Assembly: GCF_006538725.1 (NCBI RefSeq)
Contig: NZ_BJLQ01000018.1
Span: 1-64,000 of the forward strand
From: Cellulomonas gelida
Lineage (GTDB): Bacteria > Actinomycetota > Actinomycetes > Actinomycetales > Cellulomonadaceae
Direction of reading: 5' to 3'
DNA length: 64,000 bases
The stretch's first letter is position 1. Each line of letters opens with the position of its first letter. Under the pieces are notes generated by a model. That model was not told the origin of the DNA. It was given only the letters and a program-made list of their open reading frames with translations, and ran no database searches. Positions 1 through 10,580 of this stretch are shown here, piece after piece. The position numbers were made by a program, and so were the translations under genes.

Positions 1-95
1 GGCGGGGGCGGCACCACAGGGGTACCGTCCCCGCCGGTCGGCAGGTCGACGGGCGAGCCGTTCGCGGGGTGCGAGCTCGCTCGCGTGGACGACAT
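1..95 (-). CDS. N-terminus of a probable sugar ABC transporter permease (partial)
   Basis: The minus strand has an open frame starting at an ATG at 95 and running off the left edge for 31 codons without a stop. It begins 15 bp after the stop of the sugar-binding lipoprotein gene on the same strand. Only a hydrophilic Ser/Pro/Gly-rich N-terminal tail is visible, so the permease assignment rests on position: binding-protein genes are usually followed by MalF-type permeases, which often carry such a tail. No membrane segment is inside the window. Confidence 0.45.
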   Translation of the reverse strand, partial: MSSTRASSHPANGSPVDLPTGGDGTPVVPPP

Positions 96-110
96 CTGCG
101 TTGCTGCCCC

Positions 111-1409
111 TTACGACTTGGCGGCAGCGTCGTTGACGGCCTGGACGACGCCGGCGGCGTCACGCTTGCCGGCGAGCAGGTCGACGATCGCCACGTTCAG
201 CGCGTTGCCGACGTTCTGCCCGTAGACCGTGTCGAGCCACTGCGACACGAACGGCGCCGCGTTGTAGGCCTCGAGGACGCTCTTCAGGTACGGCTCCTCG
301 ATGACCTTCTGCGACTCGGTGTTGACCGTCGGCGCGTTGAAGGCGCGGTAGTACGCCTCCTGCACGTCGGTGCGCGCGATGTAGTTGAGGAACGCGGCGC
401 ACGCCTCCTTCGGCGCCTTGGCCGAGCACGAGTAGCCGTCGACACCGCCGAGGATCGAGCCGGGCTCACCCTTGCCGCCCGGGACCTCGGGGAACGCGAA
501 CCAGTCGAGGTCCGGCAGCGGCTTCTCGTCGGGCGTGAGCGAGCCGATAACGCCCGGGTCCCACGCGCCCATGAGCTCCATCGCGGCCTTGTGGTTGGCG
601 ACGAGGCCGGCCGACGAGCCGGCGCCCTGCTGGGCGGAGGTCGTCAGGAAGCCCTGGTTGAACGGCTCGGTGGCGGCGAACGCCTCGAGGTTCTCCGCGG
701 CGTCGAGCCAGCACGGGTCGTCGAACTTCATCGACGCGGCCGTGTCCTCGAGCGTCTGCGGGCTGCACGCGCGCAGCGCGAAGAAGTAGTACCAGTGCGC
801 GGCCGGCCAGGCGTCCTTGGCGCCCAGCGCGATCGGGGCGACGCCCGTGCCCTTGAGCTTGGTCACCGCGTCGTTGAGCTCGTCGATCGTCTTCGGTGTC
901 GCCATGATGCCGGCCTGCGAGAACAGGTCCTTCGAGTACCACAGGCCACCGGGGAGCACCGCGATCGGCATCGCGTACGTCTTGCCCTCGAGCTCGTTCG
1001 CCTTGAACGAGCCCTCGGGGATGAGCTTCTTGGTGTCCTCGGAGACCAGGTCCGTGATGTCGAGGAGCTGGTTCGCCCGCACCATCGCGGCCATCTTGCC
1101 GCCGCCGCGCTGCAGGAAGATGTCCGGCGCGTCACCCGAGTTGAGTGCCGTCTGGAGCTTGCCGTCGAGGTCCTCGTTCTGGATCGACTGGACCTTGATG
1201 GTGACGTCGGGGTTGTCCTTCATGAACGACGCGACCGTGTCGTCCCAGAACGCCTTGCCGGGACCCGTCGACGCGTTGTGCCAGAAGGTCATCGAGACCT
1301 TCCCGCCGGTCTCGCCGTCGCCGCCGCCGTCGTCGCTGCTACAGGCTGCGAGACCCGTGGCACACAGGAGCATCGCGGTGCTTGCCGCGAGCATCGCCCT
1401 CATCTTCAT
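111..1409 (-). CDS. Extracellular sugar-binding lipoprotein of an ABC importer
   Basis: A 432-aa family 1 extracellular solute-binding protein, expected to be anchored outside the membrane and to deliver a mono- or oligosaccharide to the permeases. The N-terminus is a lipoprotein signal with lipobox LAAC followed by an acidic/Gly-rich linker (SSDDGGG). The mature part shows the typical 'TFWHNASTGPG' opening and a 'MELMGAWDPG' segment. I chose the ATG at 1409 because GGAGG lies 8 nt upstream and the signal peptide begins there; an open frame extends further upstream but looks non-coding. A permease start follows 15 bp downstream and a LacI regulator gene lies upstream on the same strand. Substrate unknown; nearby xylanases make xylo- or arabino-oligosaccharides plausible (inference). 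Confidence 0.9.
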   Translation of the reverse strand: MKMRAMLAASTAMLLCATGLAACSSDDGGGDGETGGKVSMTFWHNASTGPGKAFWDDTVASFMKDNPDVTIKVQSIQNEDLDGKLQTALNSGDAPDIFLQRGGGKMAAMVRANQLLDITDLVSEDTKKLIPEGSFKANELEGKTYAMPIAVLPGGLWYSKDLFSQAGIMATPKTIDELNDAVTKLKGTGVAPIALGAKDAWPAAHWYYFFALRACSPQTLEDTAASMKFDDPCWLDAAENLEAFAATEPFNQGFLTTSAQQGAGSSAGLVANHKAAMELMGAWDPGVIGSLTPDEKPLPDLDWFAFPEVPGGKGEPGSILGGVDGYSCSAKAPKEACAAFLNYIARTDVQEAYYRAFNAPTVNTESQKVIEEPYLKSVLEAYNAAPFVSQWLDTVYGQNVGNALNVAIVDLLAGKRDAAGVVQAVNDAAAKS

Positions 1410-1669
1410 CCGAGCTGCCTCCGTACTCCTCGTTGAGTGATGCAGCCGCGCCGACGAGGCGACGATGCGCGGACCCGCGCGCTGTTCTGTCGCACTCGTC
1501 CACCACGGTTCAGAACCGCCTTCTTCACCGTTGGAGAACGCGTCCGTGAACACCGTGGCAACCCCGGGCGGTGGTGTCAATCGTCTGGGATCACCGTTCT
1601 GTCACGGTCTGCGCACGTTCCTGGAACGGAGCACGCGTGCCCGCGCGCGCGCCCCCGGGGCCGCGCACC
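1410..1669 (-). promoter_or_regulatory. Intergenic region upstream of the ABC binding-protein gene
   Basis: A 260-bp gap between the LacI-type gene and the binding-protein gene, presumably holding the importer promoter. A TTGACA hexamer reads on the minus strand at 1575-1580, but no convincing -10 is paired with it. Small palindromes include CGTTCC-T-GGAACG at 1616-1628 and ACCGT-N6-ACGGT near 1593-1608. None is a clear LacI operator. Confidence 0.35.
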
Positions 1670-2707
1670 TCAGTCGCGGCGCGGCGTGCTCTCCCGCTCG
1701 ACGAGCCTCAGGTCGGCGACGTGCAGCACGGGCGGGCGTCGCGGCAGGTCAGGGGACGCGACCTCGTCGAGGCGGCGCAGCAGGAGGTCCACCGCGACCT
1801 CGGCGATCTCACGACGACCGGGGTCCACCGTGGTCAGCGCCGGGGCGGAGTACCGGGCGTCCTCGACGTCGTCGAACCCGACGACCGCCACGTCCCGCGG
1901 GATCGACAGGCCCCGGACCCCGAGCTCGTACATCGCGCCGAGCGCGAGCGCGTCGTTGAACGCGACCACGCCGTCGACCTCGACGCCGGCGTCGAGCACC
2001 GCGGCCATCGCGCGCGCGCCGTTCGCGCGGTGCCAGCCGTCGTCGGCCCAGCCCAGGAGCCGGTCGTCGACCGCGAGCCCGCGGTCCTCGAGCGCCTCGC
2101 GATACCCCTGGAACCGCAGCGACGCGGAACCGGCCGTCGGTGCGTGGAGCATGCCGATCGCCGCGATCCGGCGCCGGCCCACGTCGAGCAGCAGGTCCGT
2201 GGCGGCCCGCGCGCCCTCGACGTTGTGCATCGTCACGTGGTCGACGTGCGTCGAGAAGACCTGCTCGCCGAGCAGGACCAGCGGGTAGTCGAGCTTCTCG
2301 AGCAGGTGGGCGTCGCTCTGGTCGAGCGCCGCCGGGCTGAACACCAGACCGTCGACCAGGCGCCGACGCGGCTCACGCAGCGCCTCGAGCTCGCCCTCGC
2401 GCGTGAAGCCGGTCGGCTCGATCAGCACGTGCACGCCGCGACGACGAGCGGCCGCGAGCACCTCGTCGGCGAGCTCGCCGAAGTACGGCTGGCCGAGCTC
2501 CGGGACCGCGAGCCCGATCAGCCCGCTGCGCCCCGACCGCAGGATGCGCGCCGTCACGTTGATCTCGTAGCCCAGGTCGTTCACGGCCGCCAGCACGCGC
2601 TCGCGCGTCGACTCGCGCACGTAGGGGTAGCCGCTCAGAACGTTCGAGACGGTCTTCGCGGACACGCCGGCACGCCGCGCGACGTCGGCCATCGTCGGCA
2701 CAACCAT
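1670..2707 (-). CDS. LacI-family transcriptional regulator
   Basis: A 345-aa one-component sugar-responsive repressor. Residues 5-55 form the LacI helix-turn-helix (MADVARRAGVSAKTVSNVLSG) and the rest is a periplasmic-binding-protein-like effector domain ending near 'VVGFDDVEDA' and 'HVADLRLVERES'. The start at 2707 has an AAGGGG sequence upstream; ATG 2692 is an alternative. It sits upstream of the sugar ABC importer in the same orientation and likely controls it. A role in controlling the neighbouring xylanolytic genes is possible but not shown. Confidence 0.9.
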   Translation of the reverse strand: MVVPTMADVARRAGVSAKTVSNVLSGYPYVRESTRERVLAAVNDLGYEINVTARILRSGRSGLIGLAVPELGQPYFGELADEVLAAARRRGVHVLIEPTGFTREGELEALREPRRRLVDGLVFSPAALDQSDAHLLEKLDYPLVLLGEQVFSTHVDHVTMHNVEGARAATDLLLDVGRRRIAAIGMLHAPTAGSASLRFQGYREALEDRGLAVDDRLLGWADDGWHRANGARAMAAVLDAGVEVDGVVAFNDALALGAMYELGVRGLSIPRDVAVVGFDDVEDARYSAPALTTVDPGRREIAEVAVDLLLRRLDEVASPDLPRRPPVLHVADLRLVERESTPRRD

Positions 2708-2928
2708 CCCCTTCGCGTCGTCGCACCAGGCTCGCGCACGCCCGATGGGAGCGGGCGGGCAGCGGCAATCTATCGGACACGACGAGCGTCGTCCGCCGCC
2801 CCCCGACCCGCCGCGCAGGGTGAAGACCGTCGCGTCGCCGTATCTGCCCGGGCCGCCCCCGGTCCTCCTCCCCGTTGTCGCCGCGAGAGCGACGCAGGAC
2901 GGCGAGATAGCAGGGGGGTGCAAGGAAG

Positions 2929-3006
2929 ATGACGATCGAGATCATGGACGTCGAGGAGATCACCGCGACGCGGATCCACCTCGACCCTGAGGCCGGCGGC
3001 GCCTGA
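2929..3006 (+). CDS. 25-aa putative precursor peptide of a RiPP-like locus
   Basis: A short ORF starting with ATG, preceded by AAGGAAG at good spacing, encoding an acidic 25-residue peptide that begins MTIEIMDVEEI and ends RIHLDPEAGGA. It lies just upstream of, and on the same strand as, genes for an MccB/ThiF-like adenylyltransferase and a membrane M50 protease with a PqqD-like domain, and is separated from them by a 15-bp hairpin. That order (small peptide, attenuator, modifying enzymes) is typical of ribosomally made, post-translationally modified peptides. I do not recognise the sequence. It has no Cys and only two Thr, so a lanthipeptide or sactipeptide is unlikely; C-terminal activation of the GGA end is the simplest idea (inference). 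It could also be a leader ORF with no product. Confidence 0.5.
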   Translation: MTIEIMDVEEITATRIHLDPEAGGA

Positions 3007-3013
3007 GCCGCAC

Positions 3014-3048
3014 GGAGCCGGCCCGGTCACCACGACCGGGCCGGCTCC
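3014..3048 (+). terminator. Strong hairpin between precursor ORF and enzyme genes
   Basis: Perfect 15-bp GC-rich stem (3014-3028 with 3034-3048) and a 5-nt loop, starting 7 nt after the peptide stop. No T-run follows. It probably acts as a partial terminator or 3' stabiliser, so that the peptide mRNA exceeds the downstream enzyme mRNA. The 12-bp core is the same as in the hairpin at 9427-9463. Confidence 0.65.
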
Positions 3049-3086
3049 TCTCGTCCGACCCCGCTCGCCTCGCTCAAGGACCGACC

Positions 3087-4238
3087 ATGCTGCCCCGACT
3101 CAAGTCGCTCAACTGCCTCGCCGGCGACGGCGAGCTGATCGTGAGCCTCGACCCCAAGGTCCGCACGCGGGTCGCGGACCCGGACGGCCAGGTGCTCGCC
3201 CTGCTCAGGCTGCTGCAGGACGGCACCCGCGACGCCGCGCAGCTCGCATCCGCGCTGCGCGGCCGCGCGCCCGGCCTGACCGAGGCGGACGTCGCCGCCG
3301 TGCTCGCCCAGCTGGACCACCTCGGCTGGCTGGAGGACGCCGCCGCGCCGCAGACGTTCGACACGCACGACCGCGAGCGCTACTTCAGCAACCTCGCGTT
3401 CTTCGACGCGTTCACCACCCTGAACGTCCCGCGCGAGCAGCCGCAGGCTCGCCTGCGCGACGCGCACGTGCTCGTGCTCGGCGCCGGCGGGCTCGGGTCG
3501 GCGGTGCTGATGAACCTCGCCGGGCTCGGGGTGGGCGCGGTGACCGTGGTCGACCAGGACCGGGTCGAGCTGCGCAACTTCGCGCGGCAGTTCACCTACA
3601 CCGAGGCCGAGCTCGGCCAGCCCAAGGCCGAGCGGGTCGCGCAGTGGCTCACCGCCTTCGACCCGACGTTGCGCGTCGAGGCGTTCGCGCGTCGGGTCGA
3701 GTCGCCCGACGACGTCACTGCGCTGCTGCGGGGCTCCGCGCTGAGCACGCTGCCGGACCTCGTGGTCTCGGCGATCGACGAGCCCGACGAGGTCGACCGC
3801 TGGGTCAACGAGGCGTGCGTCGCCGCCGGGGTGCCGTTCATCCGCGGCGGCCTGGCGTACACGCAGGGGCTGTACTGGTCCGTGGACCCGGGCCGCAGCG
3901 CGTGCCGCGAGTGCCTCGAGCGGCACCGCGAGCGCTTGGCCACGGGCATCGACCGCGAGGTCGTCGACCGGCCGCGGGTGCTCGAGCAGGCGCGTGTGAA
4001 CCGGGCGATCGGGCCGGTGACGAGCGTGCTCGGCGGGCTCGTGTCGCTCGAGGCGATGCGGTTCCTCACCGGGCTGACCGCGCCGGTGTCCCTCGGTCGC
4101 TACCAGCTCGTCGACTTCGCGAGCGACGGCCGCACGACGACCGACGCGTGGCCCGCCGACCCGGACTGCCCGGTCTGCGCGACGGCCCCGGCCCGCGGGA
4201 CCCGCGCCGGACGCGCGGCGCGCACCGCCGCCGCCTGA
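3087..4238 (+). CDS. E1-like (ThiF/MccB-type) adenylyltransferase with N-terminal peptide-recognition-like domain
   Basis: A 383-aa member of the ThiF/MoeB/E1 superfamily, which adenylates carboxylates with ATP. Residues 1-90 resemble a small winged-helix recognition domain, ending near 'RYFSNLAFF', as in E1-like enzymes of RiPP pathways. The Rossmann core has VLGAGGLGS at about 131-138 and the ATP-site motif ELRNFARQF. Structural zinc is probably held by CREC (C273/C276) and CPVC (C361/C364). The 'IGPVTSVLGGLVSLEAMRFL' segment is typical of MccB/TOMM-type members. It lacks a clear sulfur-transfer rhodanese or ubiquitin-like partner. AAGGA precedes the start. The stop overlaps the next start (TGATG), so the two are translationally coupled. 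The likely substrate is the upstream 25-aa peptide (inference). Confidence 0.85.
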   Translation: MLPRLKSLNCLAGDGELIVSLDPKVRTRVADPDGQVLALLRLLQDGTRDAAQLASALRGRAPGLTEADVAAVLAQLDHLGWLEDAAAPQTFDTHDRERYFSNLAFFDAFTTLNVPREQPQARLRDAHVLVLGAGGLGSAVLMNLAGLGVGAVTVVDQDRVELRNFARQFTYTEAELGQPKAERVAQWLTAFDPTLRVEAFARRVESPDDVTALLRGSALSTLPDLVVSAIDEPDEVDRWVNEACVAAGVPFIRGGLAYTQGLYWSVDPGRSACRECLERHRERLATGIDREVVDRPRVLEQARVNRAIGPVTSVLGGLVSLEAMRFLTGLTAPVSLGRYQLVDFASDGRTTTDAWPADPDCPVCATAPARGTRAGRAARTAAA

Positions 4239-5557
4239 TGACCACGCTCGACGCGGGCGCGAGCGCCGCGCCGCCCACCCCGGCAGCGCCCACCCCAGCA
4301 GAGCCCACTCCAGCACCGCACGTCCGGGCCGGCTCCGTCCTGCGACTGCACCCGCTCACGCGCACCACGCAGGGCGACCGCGTCGTCGTCGGACGCGCCG
4401 ACACCGGGCGGTTCGTGGCGATCCCCGCGGTAGGCGCCCAGGCTCTGGACCTCCTGGAGGCCGGTCTGACGGTCGAGGCGGTCGAGGCCGCCGTGACGCC
4501 CGCGGGCTCGACCGAGCCCGTCGACGTGCTGGCGTTCGCGCGCAGCCTCGTGCGGCTCGGCTTCGTCGCCGAGGTGGACGACGAGCGCGCGGGCGCCGGT
4601 GCGTCGCCCGCGCCGACCACGCGGGGCCTCGTCGTCGCGCCGCGCGCCCGCGCCCGCTGGTTGTTCTCACGCTGGGGTGCCGCGTTCGCGGGTCTGTGCG
4701 CGGCCGCGGTCGTGGCGATGCTCGTCGTCGTGCCCGACGTGCGCCCCGACGCGCTCGACGTGTTCTTCCTGGGCACCCCGGCGCGCAGCCTCGCCGCGCT
4801 CACGGTCCTGACATACGTGCTCGCCGGGCTGCACGAGCTCGCGCACGTCATGGCGGCCGCGGCGCTGGGCGTCCCGGCGCGGCTGCGGATCACGCGGCGG
4901 CTGTACTTCCTGACCTTCGAGACGAACCTGACGGGCCTGTGGGCGCTGCCGCCGCGACGGCGGGTCGGGCCGCTGGTCGCGGGCATGGCGTTCGACGCGG
5001 TCGTCCTGGCGGTCGTCCTCGCGCTGCGCGTCGCCGGCGTCGGACCGGACGCACTGCTCGCGGCGCTCGCGCTCGTCGAGGTGTCCGCGATCGTCGTGCA
5101 GTTCTTCGTGTTCCTGCGCAGCGACGTGTACGCCGTCATGACGGCGGTCCTCGGCTGCACGCACCTGCAGCGGACCACGCGCCTGCTGCTGCGGCGCACG
5201 GTGCGTCGGCTCACGCCCGACGAGCGCGCCGCTCTGGCCGCGAGCCCGCCGCGGGACCTCGCGGTCGCGCGCTGGTACCGGTACGTGCACGTCGCGGGGA
5301 TGGCCGTCGCCGCGTGGTTCTTCGTCGTGCTGTTCGTGCCCTCGACCTGGCACCTGCTGAGCTGGATGCGCGACTCGCTGGTCTCCGCCGGGCCCACGAC
5401 CTGGGCGTTCTACGAGGCGCTCGTCCTCGGCGTCCTGCTGCTGTCACCGCGCGCGCTCACCGCAGTCGTGGCCCTCCGCGAGGTCGTCGACCGTCGGCGA
5501 GCGGCCCGGCGGCCCCCCGCGTCCTCGGCGGCGCTCCGCGTCGGTCCGTCGCACTAA
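4238..5557 (+). CDS. PqqD-like/M50 membrane metalloprotease of the peptide locus
   Basis: 439 aa. Residues about 30-120 form a PqqD-like peptide-binding domain ('GRFVAIPAVGAQALDLLEAG'). Hydrophobic membrane segments follow. The zinc motif HELAH (H199-H203) lies in a membrane helix, and a later conserved 'AGMAFD' (D253) is the usual third-ligand position of site-2-type proteases. The C-terminal half has further membrane segments and a basic tail. Its start overlaps the E1 gene stop by one base. Similar PqqD-plus-M50 proteins accompany peptide-modification genes such as epipeptide and daptide loci, where they cleave leaders or release product from the membrane (family knowledge). No dedicated ABC exporter lies next to it. 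Confidence 0.8.
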   Translation: MTTLDAGASAAPPTPAAPTPAEPTPAPHVRAGSVLRLHPLTRTTQGDRVVVGRADTGRFVAIPAVGAQALDLLEAGLTVEAVEAAVTPAGSTEPVDVLAFARSLVRLGFVAEVDDERAGAGASPAPTTRGLVVAPRARARWLFSRWGAAFAGLCAAAVVAMLVVVPDVRPDALDVFFLGTPARSLAALTVLTYVLAGLHELAHVMAAAALGVPARLRITRRLYFLTFETNLTGLWALPPRRRVGPLVAGMAFDAVVLAVVLALRVAGVGPDALLAALALVEVSAIVVQFFVFLRSDVYAVMTAVLGCTHLQRTTRLLLRRTVRRLTPDERAALAASPPRDLAVARWYRYVHVAGMAVAAWFFVVLFVPSTWHLLSWMRDSLVSAGPTTWAFYEALVLGVLLLSPRALTAVVALREVVDRRRAARRPPASSAALRVGPSH

Positions 5558-5613
5558 TCGTTTGGCCGCTGGTCGGGTCTGTCTCGGTGCGTGCCACAGT
5601 GGCGACATCCGCC

Positions 5614-5631
5614 CGTGTTAGCGATCACACG
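5614..5631 (+). promoter_or_regulatory. Operator-like palindrome upstream of the GH43 gene
   Basis: CGTGTTAGCGATCACACG, an 18-bp imperfect palindrome with the central CG typical of LacI-family operators, 37 bp before the GH43 start codon. It matches the 18-bp element at 29240-29257 upstream of GH62 in the pattern CGTGT-N7-CACACG, suggesting shared control of the two enzymes. Confidence 0.55.
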
Positions 5632-5668
5632 CGGAGCCCGTGAGTCTCACACCGCACAGGAGACGACC

Positions 5669-9407
<3,739 letters not shown>

Positions 9408-9426
9408 CCGGTCGAGAGGGAACGAC

Positions 9427-9463
9427 GAGGGCCGGCCCGGTCTGCGCGACCGGGCCGGCCCTC
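9427..9463 (+). terminator. Strong terminator-like hairpin after the GH10 xylanase
   Basis: Perfect 16-bp stem (9427-9442 with 9448-9463) and a 5-nt loop, 20 nt after the xylanase stop. Its core GCCGGCCCGGTC/GACCGGGCCGGC is the same as at 3014-3048, so this organism seems to reuse a preferred terminator stem. Confidence 0.75.
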
Positions 9464-9547
9464 GGCTCGTCACCCCGCACCCGGTCCGCAGAGCGCCCGA
9501 CGGGTATTCGAGCGACTGGCCGGGTCACGGCCCGCTAGCGTCCCGGG

Positions 9548-10540
9548 ATGCACGACGACGCGAGAACCGACGCCCAGCGCGCCCAGCGCCTCGCGCCTCA
9601 CCGCAGGACCGCGCTGCGGCCCGCGTGGCACGAGCTGCCCGACGCCGTGCGCGCGGCGGTCGAGTCGCACGCCGGGGCGGCCGTGCTGCACGCCCACTCG
9701 CAGGACGGCGGGTTCACCGAGGGGTTCGCGAGCCGCCTCGAGCTGGCCGACCACACGCGCGTCTTCGTCAAGGCCGCGACGGCGTCGCGCGGCGAGCACG
9801 CCCACCCGGCGTACCGGCACGAGGCGCGGGTCGTCGCCCTGCTGCCCGAGACCGTCGCGGCGCCACGGCTGCTCTGGAGCGTCGAGGCCGGCGACTGGGT
9901 CGTCCTGGGGTTCGAGGACGTCGAGGGCGCGACGCCGCAGCGTCCGTGGCAGCCCGACGAGCTGGCCGCGGTGCTCGCCGCCCTCGAGGGTCTCGCCGAG
10001 GCGCTGACACCTGCGCCCGACGCCCTGCTCCCGCTCGGCACGACCGCCGACCTCGACGGCGACCTGCACTTCTGGCGTCGGTGCGCGTCCGGCGAGGTCG
10101 ACCTCGCGCTCGTCCCGGGCCCGTGGCGGGCGCGCGTCGCGGAGCTCGCGGTCAGGGAGGGAGCGTGGGCGCAGGCCGCATCCGGGACCACGGCGGTGCA
10201 CTTCGACCTGCGCGACGACAACGTGCTGCTCGCCACGGACGGCCGGGTGCTGGTGTGCGACTGGAACTGGATCCAGCTGGCCGCGCCCTGGGTGGACCTC
10301 GTCGGACTGCTCGTGAGCGTGCACGGCGACGGACTCGACGCCGAGCGCATCCTCGCGACGCACTCCCTGACCCGAGACGTCCCACGCGCCTCGATCGACG
10401 CGTTCCTCGTCGCGCTGGCCGGGTACTTCGTCGATGCTGCCGGCCGCCCGCCGGTGGAGACGTCGCCGTGGCTCCGGGTGCACCAGGCGTGGTACCGCGA
10501 CGCGGCGCTGGACTGGCTCACGACCCGCCTCCGCCACTGA
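9548..10540 (+). CDS. APH/choline-kinase-like phosphotransferase
   Basis: A 330-aa protein of the aminoglycoside phosphotransferase/choline kinase-like fold. The catalytic loop is HFDLRDDN (H-x-D-x4-N) and the metal-binding Asp is in 'VCDWNW'; an N-lobe Lys lies in 'RVFVKAATA'. All key residues are present, so it is probably an active small-molecule kinase, but the substrate is not predictable and resistance to aminoglycosides should not be assumed. It is a single gene after the xylanase terminator, convergent with the large c-di-GMP protein gene. Confidence 0.75.
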   Translation: MHDDARTDAQRAQRLAPHRRTALRPAWHELPDAVRAAVESHAGAAVLHAHSQDGGFTEGFASRLELADHTRVFVKAATASRGEHAHPAYRHEARVVALLPETVAAPRLLWSVEAGDWVVLGFEDVEGATPQRPWQPDELAAVLAALEGLAEALTPAPDALLPLGTTADLDGDLHFWRRCASGEVDLALVPGPWRARVAELAVREGAWAQAASGTTAVHFDLRDDNVLLATDGRVLVCDWNWIQLAAPWVDLVGLLVSVHGDGLDAERILATHSLTRDVPRASIDAFLVALAGYFVDAAGRPPVETSPWLRVHQAWYRDAALDWLTTRLRH

Positions 10541-10580
10541 CCGTCGTGGCGTGGCGCGCACCACGCGCTGTCGGGTCAGG

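Noticed and set aside
2929..3006. Lanthipeptide or sactipeptide precursor
   Set aside because: No Cys, few Ser/Thr, and no LanM/LanB/LanC or radical-SAM gene nearby.
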